Source: Mycolicibacterium komanii
GTDB lineage: Bacteria > Actinomycetota > Actinomycetes > Mycobacteriales > Mycobacteriaceae
Reading direction: 5' to 3'
Assembly (NCBI RefSeq): GCF_001050035.1
Contig: NZ_CVTA01000064.1
Location: 62,001 to 126,000, forward strand
Length of the DNA: 64,000 bases
Shown here in pieces: positions 45,202-54,566 of the stretch. The position numbers were made by a program, and so were the translations under genes. The notes below the pieces were generated by a model that had not been told where the DNA came from, did no database searches, and was given only the letters and a program-made list of their open reading frames with translations. Positions within the stretch are counted from its first letter, which is position 1. Every line of letters starts with the position of its first letter.

Positions 45202-46159
45202 CGGCATCACCACGGCGGTCGAAACGTTGAGCAGTTCTGACCTCCCTCCCGGGGAGGTCACCATCCGGGTGCACTATTCGAGCGTCAACTACAAAGACGC
45301 ACTCGCGCTCATGCCGAAAGGCGTTGTGGTGCGCAGCTATCCGATCGTGCCGGGCATCGACCTCACCGGCGAGGTCGTATCGTCGGAAGCCGACGAATTT
45401 GCTGTCGGCGACTTGGTACTGGCGCATGGTTACGAGATCGGCACTGGCAGGCACGGTGGCTATGCCGAATATGCGCGGGTGCCTGCGGAGTGGGTCGTCA
45501 AGCTGGGCTCTCTGAGTCCGCGGGAGGGAGCAGCCATCGGTACCGCTGGATTCACCGCCGCTATGAGCGTGCAGGCACTGCAGCGGCACGGCGTCGCGCC
45601 GGAAGACGGGCCGATCGTGGTGACAGGAGCGACGGGCGGAGTGGGCTCGGTGAGCGTCGATCTACTGTCTGCAGCGGGATATGAGGTGGTGGCCTCGACC
45701 GGAAAGCCGGACGCCACAGCGTATCTGAAGGCATTGGGCGCGACGGAGGTCATCGGCCGATTACCCGAGGACCCGGACGCGAAGCCGCGTCCACTGGGCA
45801 AGACGCGGTGGGCGGCCGCGGTTGACTGCGTTGGCGGGGCCACGCTGGCCGATGTGCTGAGCACCATCCGTTACGGCGGTGCCGTGGCGGCCAGCGGACT
45901 CACCGGAGGCGCGGGCTTGCAGACAACCGTGATGCCGTTCATCCTGCGCGGTGTGTCGCTGCTGGGCATCGACTCTGTACAGATGCCGATCGGTCCGCGG
46001 CGCGCATTATGGGAGGAGCTGGGCAATTCACTGCGACCACAGCACCTTTCGGATGTACTGCATGACGTCGACGCGAAAGACGTTGTGGAAGTCCTCGACG
46101 AAGTCCGCGCGGGCCGATACTCCGGGCGCGCGGTGGTGCGCATCGCCGACGGTTTTTAG
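45152..46159 (+). CDS. Zn-independent MDR oxidoreductase, acrylyl-CoA reductase (AcuI/YhdH) type
   Basis: A 335-aa medium-chain reductase without the structural or catalytic zinc Cys pattern. Segments VHYSSVNYKDALALMPKG (about residue 42), YPIVPGIDLTGEVV, the NADPH motif VTGATGGVGSVSVDLL (about 152) and RGVSLLGIDSVQMP (about 270) are those of YhdH/AcuI proteins, which reduce acrylyl-CoA or related 2-enoyl esters with NADPH. GAGGAGAGG precedes ATG 45152, inside the ferredoxin frame. In this cluster it may reduce an enoyl intermediate. Confidence 0.87.
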   Translation: MTHPDTFTALVARQDDDGITTAVETLSSSDLPPGEVTIRVHYSSVNYKDALALMPKGVVVRSYPIVPGIDLTGEVVSSEADEFAVGDLVLAHGYEIGTGRHGGYAEYARVPAEWVVKLGSLSPREGAAIGTAGFTAAMSVQALQRHGVAPEDGPIVVTGATGGVGSVSVDLLSAAGYEVVASTGKPDATAYLKALGATEVIGRLPEDPDAKPRPLGKTRWAAAVDCVGGATLADVLSTIRYGGAVAASGLTGGAGLQTTVMPFILRGVSLLGIDSVQMPIGPRRALWEELGNSLRPQHLSDVLHDVDAKDVVEVLDEVRAGRYSGRAVVRIADGF

Positions 46160-46294
46160 CCACGCTTCCGTGAGCAATGAGCTTGAGGGCGGCGGCCCCG
46201 CGGCCTTGGGTGCCGCGAAAAATCATGAATCGCAGTTGATTGCGACCCAAGCGGCCGGGGTCTTTACAAGTGAATGACATCACCGGGAGAAAAC

Positions 46295-47365
46295 ATGACA
46301 GACACCGTCCTCGTCACTGGCGGCTTGGGTTTGGTGGGCTCGGAGACCGTCCGGAGATTGGCTGAACTCGGTCGCCGCGTGGTGGCAACGGATCTCGACA
46401 CTCCCGCCAACCGAAAGGCGGCCGCGAAAATGCCGAGCGGCGTCGAGTTCCAACCGGTCGATCTCACCGATTCCGCGCAGGTGCAGCGTCTCGTCTCGGA
46501 CGTCGCCCCGGACGCGATCGTGCATCTCGCGGCGGTCATCGCGCCGGCGATTTATCCGATACCCAAGGTAGCGCGACGGGTGAATGTCGACGCCACCGCA
46601 CATCTCGTTCGCGTTGTCGAGGGGCTACCGAAGCCACCACGGTTCGTCCATGCGTCGAGCATCACCGTGATGGGTCCCCGAAACCCACACCGCACGACCC
46701 CTCCGCTCAAGGCGGAGGACCCGATGCGGCCCTACGACGTCTACAGCGGCCAGAAGTCCGAGGCCGAGGAGATTGTGCGGACGTCGACGCTGGAGTGGGT
46801 GATACTGCGGCTTGGGGCAGTGCTCAGCCCCGACATGGGCGCACTGCCGGTCACCACCGACGCGATGTACTTCCAAGCCGCTTTGCCCAGCGACGGTCGG
46901 GTGCAGACCGTGGACGTTCGCGACGTCGCATGGGCGTTCGCCACGGCAACCACGGCCGCCGTCGCTCGCGAGGTCTTGCTGATCGGCGGCGACGATTCCC
47001 ACCGGCTGACCTACGCCGAGGTCACCTCGGGTCTCGTGGCGGCCCTCGGGCTCCCCGGAGCCATCCCCCCCGGCCGGCCCGGCGATCCGAACAGCGACGA
47101 CGACTGGTTCGTCACCGACTGGATGGACACCACCCGTGCACAGGAGGCGTTGCAGTTTCAGAATCATTCATGGCCCGACCTGCAAGCCGAGTTGGCGCAG
47201 AAGTTTCGCCTATTGCACTTCCCGGGCCGACTCGTCGCCCCGGTCGTGAGACTCGTCATGGCGCGACAGTCGCCGTATCGAAACGCACCTGGTCAGTACG
47301 CCGACCCGTGGGGGAAGATCCGCGCCAAGTTGGGAGAGCCGTTGTGGGATCGTCCTCGAGTGTGA
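46295..47365 (+). CDS. NAD(P)-dependent epimerase/dehydratase-type extended SDR
   Basis: A 356-aa extended SDR. N-terminal nucleotide motif VTGGLGLVGSETVRRL (GxxGxxG, residue about 6), HLAAVIAPAI, Ser in VHASSITVMG and Tyr-Lys in DVYSGQKSEAEE (about 152-156). It resembles sugar epimerase and 3-beta-hydroxysteroid dehydrogenase-like SDRs; which one is unclear. ATG at 46295 is preferred to one 7 codons upstream because GGGAGA precedes it. It lies 135 bases after the MDR gene; a small nitroreductase-like gene follows. Confidence 0.8.
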   Translation: MTDTVLVTGGLGLVGSETVRRLAELGRRVVATDLDTPANRKAAAKMPSGVEFQPVDLTDSAQVQRLVSDVAPDAIVHLAAVIAPAIYPIPKVARRVNVDATAHLVRVVEGLPKPPRFVHASSITVMGPRNPHRTTPPLKAEDPMRPYDVYSGQKSEAEEIVRTSTLEWVILRLGAVLSPDMGALPVTTDAMYFQAALPSDGRVQTVDVRDVAWAFATATTAAVAREVLLIGGDDSHRLTYAEVTSGLVAALGLPGAIPPGRPGDPNSDDDWFVTDWMDTTRAQEALQFQNHSWPDLQAELAQKFRLLHFPGRLVAPVVRLVMARQSPYRNAPGQYADPWGKIRAKLGEPLWDRPRV

Positions 47366-47466
47366 TCCCCACACCTCAGGGTTCGCGCCGTGCGGTGTCG
47401 ACACACCGCCGCAGCGCAGTCGTGGCGGGCGTGTCGCAAAACTGCAATCGTTGAGGAAAGGACGTC

Positions 47467-47865
47467 ATGCGCGTTCCGCGTGCTGTCGCAAATTTCAATC
47501 GCCGAGTCACCAATCCCGTGGCTCGCTCGCTTACGCCGTGGCTCCCATGCTTGGGCACCCTCGAACACACCGGACGCACGTCGGGTAGGCGATATCGAAC
47601 GCCCCTCCTGGTGTTCCGGACCGAGAACGGGTTCGTCATTCTGATCGGCTACGGGCCGGAAACCGACTGGCTCAAGAACATCTTGGCGGGGGGATCGACA
47701 GTTCTGCACAAAAGGGGCAGGGCAATCACGTTGACCAACCCTCAGATCGTCGAGAAGGCTGAGGCCGCACCGCTCGTCATGCCGGTGCCCCGGCTCTTTT
47801 ACCGTTTGTTCCCCTATAACGAAGCTGCATTGGTGCTGACGAAGTCCCTCACTGCCCCTACATGA
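47467..47865 (+). CDS. Deazaflavin-dependent nitroreductase (DDN) family protein
   Basis: A 132-aa split-beta-barrel protein of the F420-dependent DDN family, to which the pretomanid-activating nitroreductase belongs. LEHTGRTSGRRYRTPLLVFR (about residues 32-51) is the family signature, followed by FVILIGYGPETDWLKNILAGG. F420H2-dependent reduction of a quinone, enone or fatty acid is possible; the substrate is unknown. ATG 47467 with GGAAAGGA about 7 bases upstream. It is the last gene of the plus-strand group from 44.9 kb. Confidence 0.87.
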   Translation: MRVPRAVANFNRRVTNPVARSLTPWLPCLGTLEHTGRTSGRRYRTPLLVFRTENGFVILIGYGPETDWLKNILAGGSTVLHKRGRAITLTNPQIVEKAEAAPLVMPVPRLFYRLFPYNEAALVLTKSLTAPT

Positions 47866-47906
47866 CGCTGTCCCGGTGAACTCGGCCTGATACCCGTCGC
47901 TCGCCG

Positions 47907-48326
47907 TCATGTCCTGCGCGCGGCGGGAACTAACGCGCTGATGTCTTCTCCTTGAAGGATTTTGACGGTGAGATTGACATCGAAATAGTCCGTCCATCGT
48001 GTGATCCTGCCGTCATCGCCCACCACGAAGGTCCCCATCACCGGAATTGCCGGCTTGGATCCATCGGGGGCTTGAATGTAGTCGAGGCGTTCGGTCAGCA
48101 CGACTGAACCGTCACTGGCGATGTTGACGATCTCGAACGCATAGGCATTCGGAAACATCGAGAACTGCGCGCCCATATTCTCCAAAATGGTGTCAACTCC
48201 GGTGAAGGCGGGCATACCGACGTTTTGATAGACCGCGTCGTCGGCAAGCAGGGGACGCAGGACTTCGGGATCGCGACGTTCCATCAGGGCGCAGAACTCG
48301 CGGACCACGTCTACAGGTTGAGACAC
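47907..48326 (-). CDS. Limonene-1,2-epoxide hydrolase family protein
   Basis: A 139-aa NTF2-fold protein. The five catalytic residues known from Rhodococcus limonene epoxide hydrolase all have counterparts: Tyr-x-Asn in DAVYQNVGMP, Arg-x-Asp in ERLDYI and a late Asp in TRWTDYFD. This supports real epoxide hydrolysis or a closely related activity. The start is GTG 48326, with GGAGG about 7 bases upstream. It follows a P450 gene on the same strand after 52 bases, so the P450 could form the epoxide. Substrate unknown. Confidence 0.82.
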   Translation of the reverse strand: MSQPVDVVREFCALMERRDPEVLRPLLADDAVYQNVGMPAFTGVDTILENMGAQFSMFPNAYAFEIVNIASDGSVVLTERLDYIQAPDGSKPAIPVMGTFVVGDDGRITRWTDYFDVNLTVKILQGEDISALVPAARRT

Positions 48327-48378
48327 GGAGAAACCTCCAATTCGCAAGGGACGAGGGAACTCCACACGGCTATTGCTT

Positions 48379-49647
48379 TCAGCCGATTGGAGTGAAGGTC
48401 ACGTGCAGTTCGCTTAGACCCCGCAAGATGAAGGTCGGATCGTAGTGATAGTTCCGCTGGCCCGCCGAGCCGTGATGTGCCTCAGAAATCGCGATATCCG
48501 CCATGCGGTCCAGAATCCTGTTCATCGAGATCCGACCCTCAGCCCTCGCGAGCGGAGCGCCTGGGCAGGAGTGGACCCCGCGAATGAACGCGATCTGTTC
48601 GCGCACATTCGCCCTATTGATGTCAAAGGTGTTCGGCGATTGGAACTTCCGTTCGTCCCGATTGCAGGCGCCGGGCAGCAACATGACCGTCGTTCCCGCG
48701 GGCACCTCCACTCCCCCGACCGTGGTGGTCTTGCTCGCCATCCTGAAGTGCGCTTTGACCGGGCTTTCCATGCGTAACGTCTCTTCGAGGAAGGCCGGGA
48801 TCTTGGTGCGGTCGTCGCGCAGGGACGCTTGAAGTTCCGGATCCTCACCGACGATACGTACGGCCGCACTGACCAACTTCGTTGTCGTTTCCGTCCCTGC
48901 GGCGAACAGGAACGTCGACAAATTCATGACATCCTCAATCGGGGGCGACGACCCATCGTCGTACTTCGCCTGAGCCAACTCGGTCAACACATCACCGCGC
49001 GGTGAGCGCCGCCGGTCCTCGATGTAGGCGTAGAACTTCTCGTTGAGCCATTCCAGAGGATTGAGATCCGTCGTACCCTCCCCAAGCTCTCCGGCCACCT
49101 GAGTACCGAACTGTGCCTTGAATTCGTCATGATCCTCTTGTGGGACACCCAATAGATCAGCGATGACAAGCAAAGAAAACGGCTTCGCGTAGTCTGCCAT
49201 CAACTCGCAGCTACCTCGCTCGAGAAAGGTGTCCAACTGCTCGTCGGCAAGCCGCCACATGAACTCCTCGTTCTCCTTGAGGCGCTTCGGCGTGATCAGC
49301 TTGTTCATCAAGCTCCTGGTCCGAGTGTGCAGCGGCGGGTCCTGATTCGAAATGTGCTCCGCCATGGGGGCGACATGGCGATGCTCCTCGATCAGGTCGG
49401 TGACGTCGTCGGCCCCGTCGGGGCCGAAGGGAAGACCGGAGAACGGACCCGCGAGCGAGTTGCACGACGAGAAATCATCGTTGTTCTTGTAGACCGCCAG
49501 AGCTTCCTCATACCCCGTTACCGCAATGACGTTGAATGGGGTCGCCTGAGTTACTGGGCATTTCGAGCGAAGATGGTCGAAGTAGCCGTACGGGTCGGCG
49601 ACAAGACTCTCGTCAGTGAAAAAGTCCACGGTGTCAAAGTCGGTCAT
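48379..49647 (-). CDS. Cytochrome P450 with unusual haem-loop start
   Basis: A 422-aa P450. I-helix FLFAAGTETTTKLV (about residue 258), EETLRMES (ExxR, about 300) and haem loop FIRGVHSCPGAPLARAEG (about 366), where the common FGxG is FIRG while Cys and the following Gly are kept. The C-terminal third matches class I bacterial P450s. The ATG at 49647 begins MTDFDTVDFFTDES; a longer in-frame reading to 50073 overlaps the next P450 antisense-like and is rejected. Located between the LEH-like gene and another P450 gene on the same strand. Confidence 0.92.
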   Translation of the reverse strand: MTDFDTVDFFTDESLVADPYGYFDHLRSKCPVTQATPFNVIAVTGYEEALAVYKNNDDFSSCNSLAGPFSGLPFGPDGADDVTDLIEEHRHVAPMAEHISNQDPPLHTRTRSLMNKLITPKRLKENEEFMWRLADEQLDTFLERGSCELMADYAKPFSLLVIADLLGVPQEDHDEFKAQFGTQVAGELGEGTTDLNPLEWLNEKFYAYIEDRRRSPRGDVLTELAQAKYDDGSSPPIEDVMNLSTFLFAAGTETTTKLVSAAVRIVGEDPELQASLRDDRTKIPAFLEETLRMESPVKAHFRMASKTTTVGGVEVPAGTTVMLLPGACNRDERKFQSPNTFDINRANVREQIAFIRGVHSCPGAPLARAEGRISMNRILDRMADIAISEAHHGSAGQRNYHYDPTFILRGLSELHVTFTPIG

Positions 49648-49711
49648 GCGCTTCTTCTCATTCCTTTCAATGTTCAGTGCCTGCAATCCGACTCGCACCC
49701 ACGCGCAGCCC

Positions 49712-50926
49712 TCACAGTGGGTCGAACAGCACCGGCAGTGACGTTGGTGAGCGGAACACCATGCCGCGGATGTGCGGATCGTCGCCATCAGGATCGAGGC
49801 GGAGGTTCGGCAGTCGGTCCAGGAGCAGGTTGATGGCGGTACGCATTTCCAACCGGGCCAGGTGCATGCCCAGGCACACGTGGACCCCGTGCCCCCAGCT
49901 GATGGGCACTTTCGCCTGCCGGAAGATGTCGAAGTCGTCGGGTTTCGCGTACCGGTCTTCTTGCCGGTTGGCCGCACCGAGCATCGGCATGACCGAGGAT
50001 CCCTGAGGAATGGGAACTCCCGCCAACTCGGTATCGCGAGTGGCGACGCGAGTGATGTTGAGTAGCGGCGCATCCCAGCGCACGCCTTCTTCGATGGCTT
50101 GCGGTATCAGCGAACGGTCAGCGCGGATGGCATCGAGTTGGTCGGGATGGGTGAGCAAGGCGAACAGCAGGGTGCCGAGCGACCGGTATGTGGTTTCGAC
50201 ACCTGCTGGAAGAAGGAGCCGGATGAAAGAGTAGATGTCCTCGTCGGCCAGCTTTTGTCCGTCGATTTCGGCGGCTGCCAAGCTGCTGATCAGATCTTCG
50301 CGGGGTTCTGCTCGGCGTGCTTCCAGGATTGGGGTGAAGTAATCGACAAGCGCCTTCGACGCCGCCAGACCGCGTTCGGGGTTGATCACGTAGCTGAGCA
50401 TCGAGATCGACCACCGCTGGAACTGCGGGAAGTCATGCTCCGGCAGACCGAGCAGCGCGGCGATGATTCGGGCCGGATACGGAAAGGTGAACGTTTTCAC
50501 CAAGTCCGTCTTGCCGTCGGCAGCGAACTGGTCAATCAGCTCGTTGCCGACGCGGCCGACGATCTCGTCTTCCCAACGCGCGAGCGCCTTCTGGGTGAAG
50601 GCCTTGGTCACCAGGGACCGCAGCCTGCCGTGGATGGGTTCGTCCATGCCGAGCATCACCCCATGACCCAAGACATCGCCGAAGATCTGGATGACCGCTT
50701 GCGACGAGAAGGTCTCGTGATCGCGCAACATGGTTTGGATGTCCTCGTGGCGATGCACGATGAAGAAGGGCTTGCCCTCTTCACCCGGGATTGCGGCCGT
50801 TTCTACCCTCAGGATCGGCGTATCGCGGGCCGTTTGGGTCAGTCCTGGGTAGGGGTCGCGGACGTCGCCTGAGATGACGTCGTCGAAAGCGGCGAAGTCT
50901 TCGAGATCGTCGAATAGATCTGACAT
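49712..50926 (-). CDS. Cytochrome P450
   Basis: A 404-aa P450. I-helix LLLPAGVETTYRSL (about residue 239), ExxR in IEEGVRWDAP (about 281), haem loop WGHGVHVCLGMHLARLEM (about 342; the first Phe is Trp). N-terminus MSDLFDDLEDFAAFDDVISG. It lies 10 bases after the aldehyde dehydrogenase start side in the same operon: SDR-ALDH-P450-P450-LEH. A terminal-oxidation route (alcohol to aldehyde to acid) on a P450-hydroxylated substrate would use this gene set. Confidence 0.93.
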   Translation of the reverse strand: MSDLFDDLEDFAAFDDVISGDVRDPYPGLTQTARDTPILRVETAAIPGEEGKPFFIVHRHEDIQTMLRDHETFSSQAVIQIFGDVLGHGVMLGMDEPIHGRLRSLVTKAFTQKALARWEDEIVGRVGNELIDQFAADGKTDLVKTFTFPYPARIIAALLGLPEHDFPQFQRWSISMLSYVINPERGLAASKALVDYFTPILEARRAEPREDLISSLAAAEIDGQKLADEDIYSFIRLLLPAGVETTYRSLGTLLFALLTHPDQLDAIRADRSLIPQAIEEGVRWDAPLLNITRVATRDTELAGVPIPQGSSVMPMLGAANRQEDRYAKPDDFDIFRQAKVPISWGHGVHVCLGMHLARLEMRTAINLLLDRLPNLRLDPDGDDPHIRGMVFRSPTSLPVLFDPL

Positions 50927-50936
50927 GGTGCTCCTA

Positions 50937-52421
50937 TCAAGTCGCCGGGTAGGCGACGGATTTCACTTCTGTGTATTGGCTGAAGCCGGCCACACCGTTC
51001 TGGCGTCCGACGCCGCTCTCCTTGTAACCCCCGAACGGCGTGTCGGCGCTATACCCTGCGGTGCCATTGAGGCCGATGAATCCGGCACGTAACCGACGCG
51101 CGACGGCCAACGCACGATCCGTCGAACCTGACATCACGTTTCCCGCCAACCCGTACACACTGTCGTTGGCGATCCTGATCGCATCTTCCTCGTCCTCGTA
51201 GGCGATGACAGCAAGAACCGGTCCGAAAATCTCTTCCTGAGCAATCGTCATGGAGTTGTCGACGTCGGTGAAAAGTGTTGGCGTAACCCAGAAGCCCTTG
51301 TCGAACTCGTTCGGGGCCTCGGGACTCCCGACGAGCATCGTCGCTCCCTCGTTCAGACCCTTCCGGATATAACCCAGGATGCGCTGTTGCTGCTTGGCCG
51401 AGATCACCGGCCCGCAGATGGTTGCCGGGTCCTGCGGGTCGCCCGGCTTGATGTTCTCGTAGAGACCCTTGAGGATCGCCACACCCTCGTCGTAACGGCT
51501 GCGTGGCAACAGCATTCGGGTGGGCGCGGCGCAACCCTGGCCGGCGTGCATGAGTGGACCGATACCGATCAGGCAGGCGGTGTTGAAGTCCGCGTCATCA
51601 AGCACGATCGTCGCCGATTTGCCACCGAGTTCGAGGAACAGCCGCTTCATCGTAGCCGCACCCTTTTCCATGATCCGCTTGCCCACGACGGTCGAACCGG
51701 TGAACGAGATCATGTCGACCTTCGGCGACAAGGTCAGTTCCTCGCCGACGAAGTGATCGGATGCAGTAACGACATTGACCACACCCGCAGGGATGTCGGT
51801 CTTCTCGGCAATGAGCCGGCCAAGCCGGGTGGCATTGAAGGGTGTGTTCGGTGCGGGCTTGAGGACGACGGTGTTCCCGGTGGCCAGAGCCTGCCCGAGT
51901 TTGTTGATGGTGACTTCGAAAGGGAAGTTCCACGGAACGATCGCGCCGACGACACCCACCGGCTCATGCCAGACCTTGCGCCTGGTGTTGACGCCGGTCA
52001 CGGAGATGACCTTGTCACCGAGGTCGGCTTCCCATTCGAAGGAATCGATCAGTCTGGCAGGGTATTTGAGCCCGTCTTCAAGAGGAGCATCCAACTGCGG
52101 ACCATGGGTCACCGCCCTGGGCGCGCCGACCTCGAGGATGAGTTCCTCACGTAGATCCTCCAGTTCGCTCTCGATCGCGTCGTGGAGTTGCAACAGACAA
52201 CGCTTTCGGAGTTCCCGATTCGTCGACCAGTCGGTTTCGTCGAACGCACGCCGCGCAGCATCGATGGCACGGTTCATGTCGGCTTTGGACGCATCGGCGA
52301 CCTCACCGAGCACCTCTTCGTTCGCGGGGTTGATGTTGGTGAACGTGCCTGACTCGCCGTCGACGAGCTTGCCGTCGATCATCATCTTCGACTCGAACGC
52401 CACTGTCGTTGCCTCAGTCAT
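50937..52421 (-). CDS. Aldehyde dehydrogenase (NAD(P)-dependent)
   Basis: A 494-aa ALDH-superfamily enzyme oxidising an aldehyde to the acid. Active-site parts are visible: PWNFPFEVTINKLGQALATG (Asn, about residue 168), FLELGGKSATIVL (general-base Glu, about 264), GQGCAAPTRMLL (nucleophile Cys, about 298) and the late EEIFGPVLAV. ATG 52421 overlaps the SDR stop by 8 bases; the Met three codons further upstream is possible. Chemistry fits oxidation of a P450- or SDR-derived aldehyde before CoA activation. Confidence 0.93.
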   Translation of the reverse strand: MTEATTVAFESKMMIDGKLVDGESGTFTNINPANEEVLGEVADASKADMNRAIDAARRAFDETDWSTNRELRKRCLLQLHDAIESELEDLREELILEVGAPRAVTHGPQLDAPLEDGLKYPARLIDSFEWEADLGDKVISVTGVNTRRKVWHEPVGVVGAIVPWNFPFEVTINKLGQALATGNTVVLKPAPNTPFNATRLGRLIAEKTDIPAGVVNVVTASDHFVGEELTLSPKVDMISFTGSTVVGKRIMEKGAATMKRLFLELGGKSATIVLDDADFNTACLIGIGPLMHAGQGCAAPTRMLLPRSRYDEGVAILKGLYENIKPGDPQDPATICGPVISAKQQQRILGYIRKGLNEGATMLVGSPEAPNEFDKGFWVTPTLFTDVDNSMTIAQEEIFGPVLAVIAYEDEEDAIRIANDSVYGLAGNVMSGSTDRALAVARRLRAGFIGLNGTAGYSADTPFGGYKESGVGRQNGVAGFSQYTEVKSVAYPAT

Positions 52422-53427
52422 TGCTCTCACTCTCGTCAGGTGTGGACTGTGCCGGCGAAAGCCGCATCGCCAGCGTCGCCAACCGAGCCATGACCGGTTG
52501 CGGAAGCACCTTCGCGGCAGCCACCATGGCCCGCTGTGCAGTCGTCAAGGGATACGCCCCGTCTCGCATGGCGCCCAAGCGGGGAATTCCCAGCACAACC
52601 CGGGACATGTGGTGCATCCCGGAAGCCGGCAGCACCCTGTTGGACACCAACAGCATTGACGCGTCGGGACCCACACCGTGGCGACGGAAGGCCCCCGTAT
52701 CGGCCAACGCTTTCACCAGGCCATCGGCGAACCGCTCAGGAGAGCGGGCGAACTTGATCGCGAACCGCCCGCGGCTGTTCATCGTCTGATGCAGCCGCGC
52801 ATATGGTCCACTGAAATCACGATCATCGGTGGTCCCAGCATCGGTGATGATCTCGGTGTCGTACGTCCCGGTGACCAGAATCGTCACTCCGATTCCGAAC
52901 GGAGCGACCTCGCTGGCCAGCGATTCGCCCCACCGCTCCATCGCACCCTTGCTCGCCGAGTACGGCCCCGTTCCCGGCTGCCCTCGCACCCCTGCCGAAC
53001 TGCCGACGAGGACGATACGGCCCTCGCCGGCCGCACGCATCGACGGCAAAAGCGCCTGGGTCAGCGCGACGGGACCCATCACATGTGTGGCGAACATTCG
53101 CTGCCACAGGTCGATGGAGGTCTCCTCGATCATCCCCGCGGCCGAGATGCCGGCGTTGTGCACCAGCGCGTACGGCGCGCCGACATGTTCCTCTATTGCC
53201 TTGGCGGCAGCGGCGATCGACGCCGCATCCATCAGGTCGAGCTGCACGCCGACCAGCCGATCGTCGTCCTCACCCGCGCCTGTGGCTTCCCGTAGTAGCG
53301 GCATCCCCCGATCGGGCGTGCGCATGGCAGCAACCACACGCCAGCCCTCCCGATAGAGTCGCGTTACCGAGGCCAGCCCAAGGCCACGCGACGCGCCGGT
53401 GACCACGACGCTACGAGGATCAGCCAT
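52414..53427 (-). CDS. SDR-family oxidoreductase
   Basis: A 337-aa classical SDR. Nucleotide motif VTGASRGLGLASVTRL (about residue 9), HNAGISAAG, Ser in VLVGSSAGVRG and YSASKGAMERWGES (Tyr-x-x-x-Lys, about 154-158). A C-terminal extension after about residue 240 is longer than in most SDRs and somewhat basic (MRDGAYPLTTAQRAM). The ATG at 53427 overlaps the AveC-like gene by 8 bases. The substrate is probably an alcohol or ketone of the same pathway. Confidence 0.85.
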   Translation of the reverse strand: MADPRSVVVTGASRGLGLASVTRLYREGWRVVAAMRTPDRGMPLLREATGAGEDDDRLVGVQLDLMDAASIAAAAKAIEEHVGAPYALVHNAGISAAGMIEETSIDLWQRMFATHVMGPVALTQALLPSMRAAGEGRIVLVGSSAGVRGQPGTGPYSASKGAMERWGESLASEVAPFGIGVTILVTGTYDTEIITDAGTTDDRDFSGPYARLHQTMNSRGRFAIKFARSPERFADGLVKALADTGAFRRHGVGPDASMLLVSNRVLPASGMHHMSRVVLGIPRLGAMRDGAYPLTTAQRAMVAAAKVLPQPVMARLATLAMRLSPAQSTPDESESND

Positions 53428-54562
53428 CAGCGGCCTCCGGCGCGCATCGATCACTCTTTGACCCCAACTCGACGTCGACATCGGCGAACGGCCCCTGCTG
53501 CCAGGTGGCCCACTTGCCGACCGAATACGGCCCCTCGGCTCCGTTGGCTCGGTAATAACCCTGCGGGTCATAGACTTTCGCCTCGGGGTACGGCCACGGG
53601 CACGCAACCGACGTCGCCTGACCACTCGCCTTGATCGCCCAGAACCAGGCGCCATAGGCGAAATACGCGACGTTGATGATCGCGAACATGACCAGGAACG
53701 TGCCCAGCACGGGCTTGGTCGGAAACAGCCTCGCCTTCGCAGCCAGCTTCTCGGCCACCGACTTCCCCGTGTCGTCGCGGTAGACGAGAATGGCCGCCGG
53801 GATCATCACGAACGTCACGGCGAAGGACTCCCAGATCAGCGGGAACTGGAACGGCGTGCCAACGAAGATCGACCCGAACGGGATCACCTGTGAATAGATG
53901 TACAGCCCGGTGCGGATTGATCCGACTTCAAGCGCCGCATCGAACCAGAACCCGACGACCAGCACCAGCAGAGCGAGGCTGATGAGGGGATGCCTGCTGA
54001 CAAAGGCTTCCGGCCCGCGTTTGGCCTGCCACTTGCGCAGAATCCATACAGCCACGAAATAGGGTCCGAAGTAAAACGCCACGTATCCGAACACGATGAA
54101 CGGTTCGACCGTCGGTGACATCATGATCAGATACCAGTTTTCCGGCCAGTGCAGCAGGTCTGGGTTGTACACCGCATACGGCGCCCAGTTCATGATCGGG
54201 TCCTGCCAGACGATCAAGGTCGTGACCAAGAACATCAACATCACCGGACTGCCGGGATTGCGTCGCCAGCCCACGATGAAGATGACGACGAGGGTCACCA
54301 GCAAGAGCGCCGTGCCAACCTGGACTAGCCACATCCAGCCGGTGAAGTTGAAGAGGTAGTCGACGGGCCGCGGCCTGCCGACCGTGTTCGGATTGGCCAC
54401 TCGCGGATGGAGTTCGGTGCGTGAAACCGCGATGAACAGCCCGACGAATGCGAGTAGTCCGATACCGGCCAGCCACGACCCCAGGCTTCCCTTCCCGCTT
54501 CGCCCCTTGGGTGGTTGCTGTTGGGAGTCAATCAGTAGCGGCGCGGATTCTTCGGTACTCAT
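53420..54562 (-). CDS. AveC-like membrane protein, longer form
   Basis: A 380-aa membrane protein with about eight transmembrane helices. Inter-helix segments RPRPVDYLFNFTGWMWLVQV, WQDPIMNWAPYAVYNPDLLHWPENW (about 122-146) and YVAFYFGPYFVA are rich in Trp/Asn/Pro, as in the AveC family, and the C-terminal tail (about 320-380) is soluble with DPQGYYRANG. It is longer than the 261-aa copy at 29.7 kb. ATG 54562 is 4 bases from the LivK-like gene stop, and its end overlaps the SDR gene. AveC-family reactions outside avermectin synthesis are unknown; cyclase, dehydratase or isoprenoid-binding roles are all possible. Confidence 0.74.
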   Translation of the reverse strand: MSTEESAPLLIDSQQQPPKGRSGKGSLGSWLAGIGLLAFVGLFIAVSRTELHPRVANPNTVGRPRPVDYLFNFTGWMWLVQVGTALLLVTLVVIFIVGWRRNPGSPVMLMFLVTTLIVWQDPIMNWAPYAVYNPDLLHWPENWYLIMMSPTVEPFIVFGYVAFYFGPYFVAVWILRKWQAKRGPEAFVSRHPLISLALLVLVVGFWFDAALEVGSIRTGLYIYSQVIPFGSIFVGTPFQFPLIWESFAVTFVMIPAAILVYRDDTGKSVAEKLAAKARLFPTKPVLGTFLVMFAIINVAYFAYGAWFWAIKASGQATSVACPWPYPEAKVYDPQGYYRANGAEGPYSVGKWATWQQGPFADVDVELGSKSDRCAPEAADG

Positions 54563-54566
54563 GGGT

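Noticed and set aside
49648..50073. Upstream extension of the P450 at 48.4 kb by 142 codons
   Set aside because: It overlaps the end of the other P450 out of frame; MTDFDTVDFFTDE is a normal P450 N-terminus.
51387..52154. Plus-strand frame opposite the aldehyde dehydrogenase gene
   Set aside because: Antisense shadow; ALDH catalytic motifs are intact on the minus strand.
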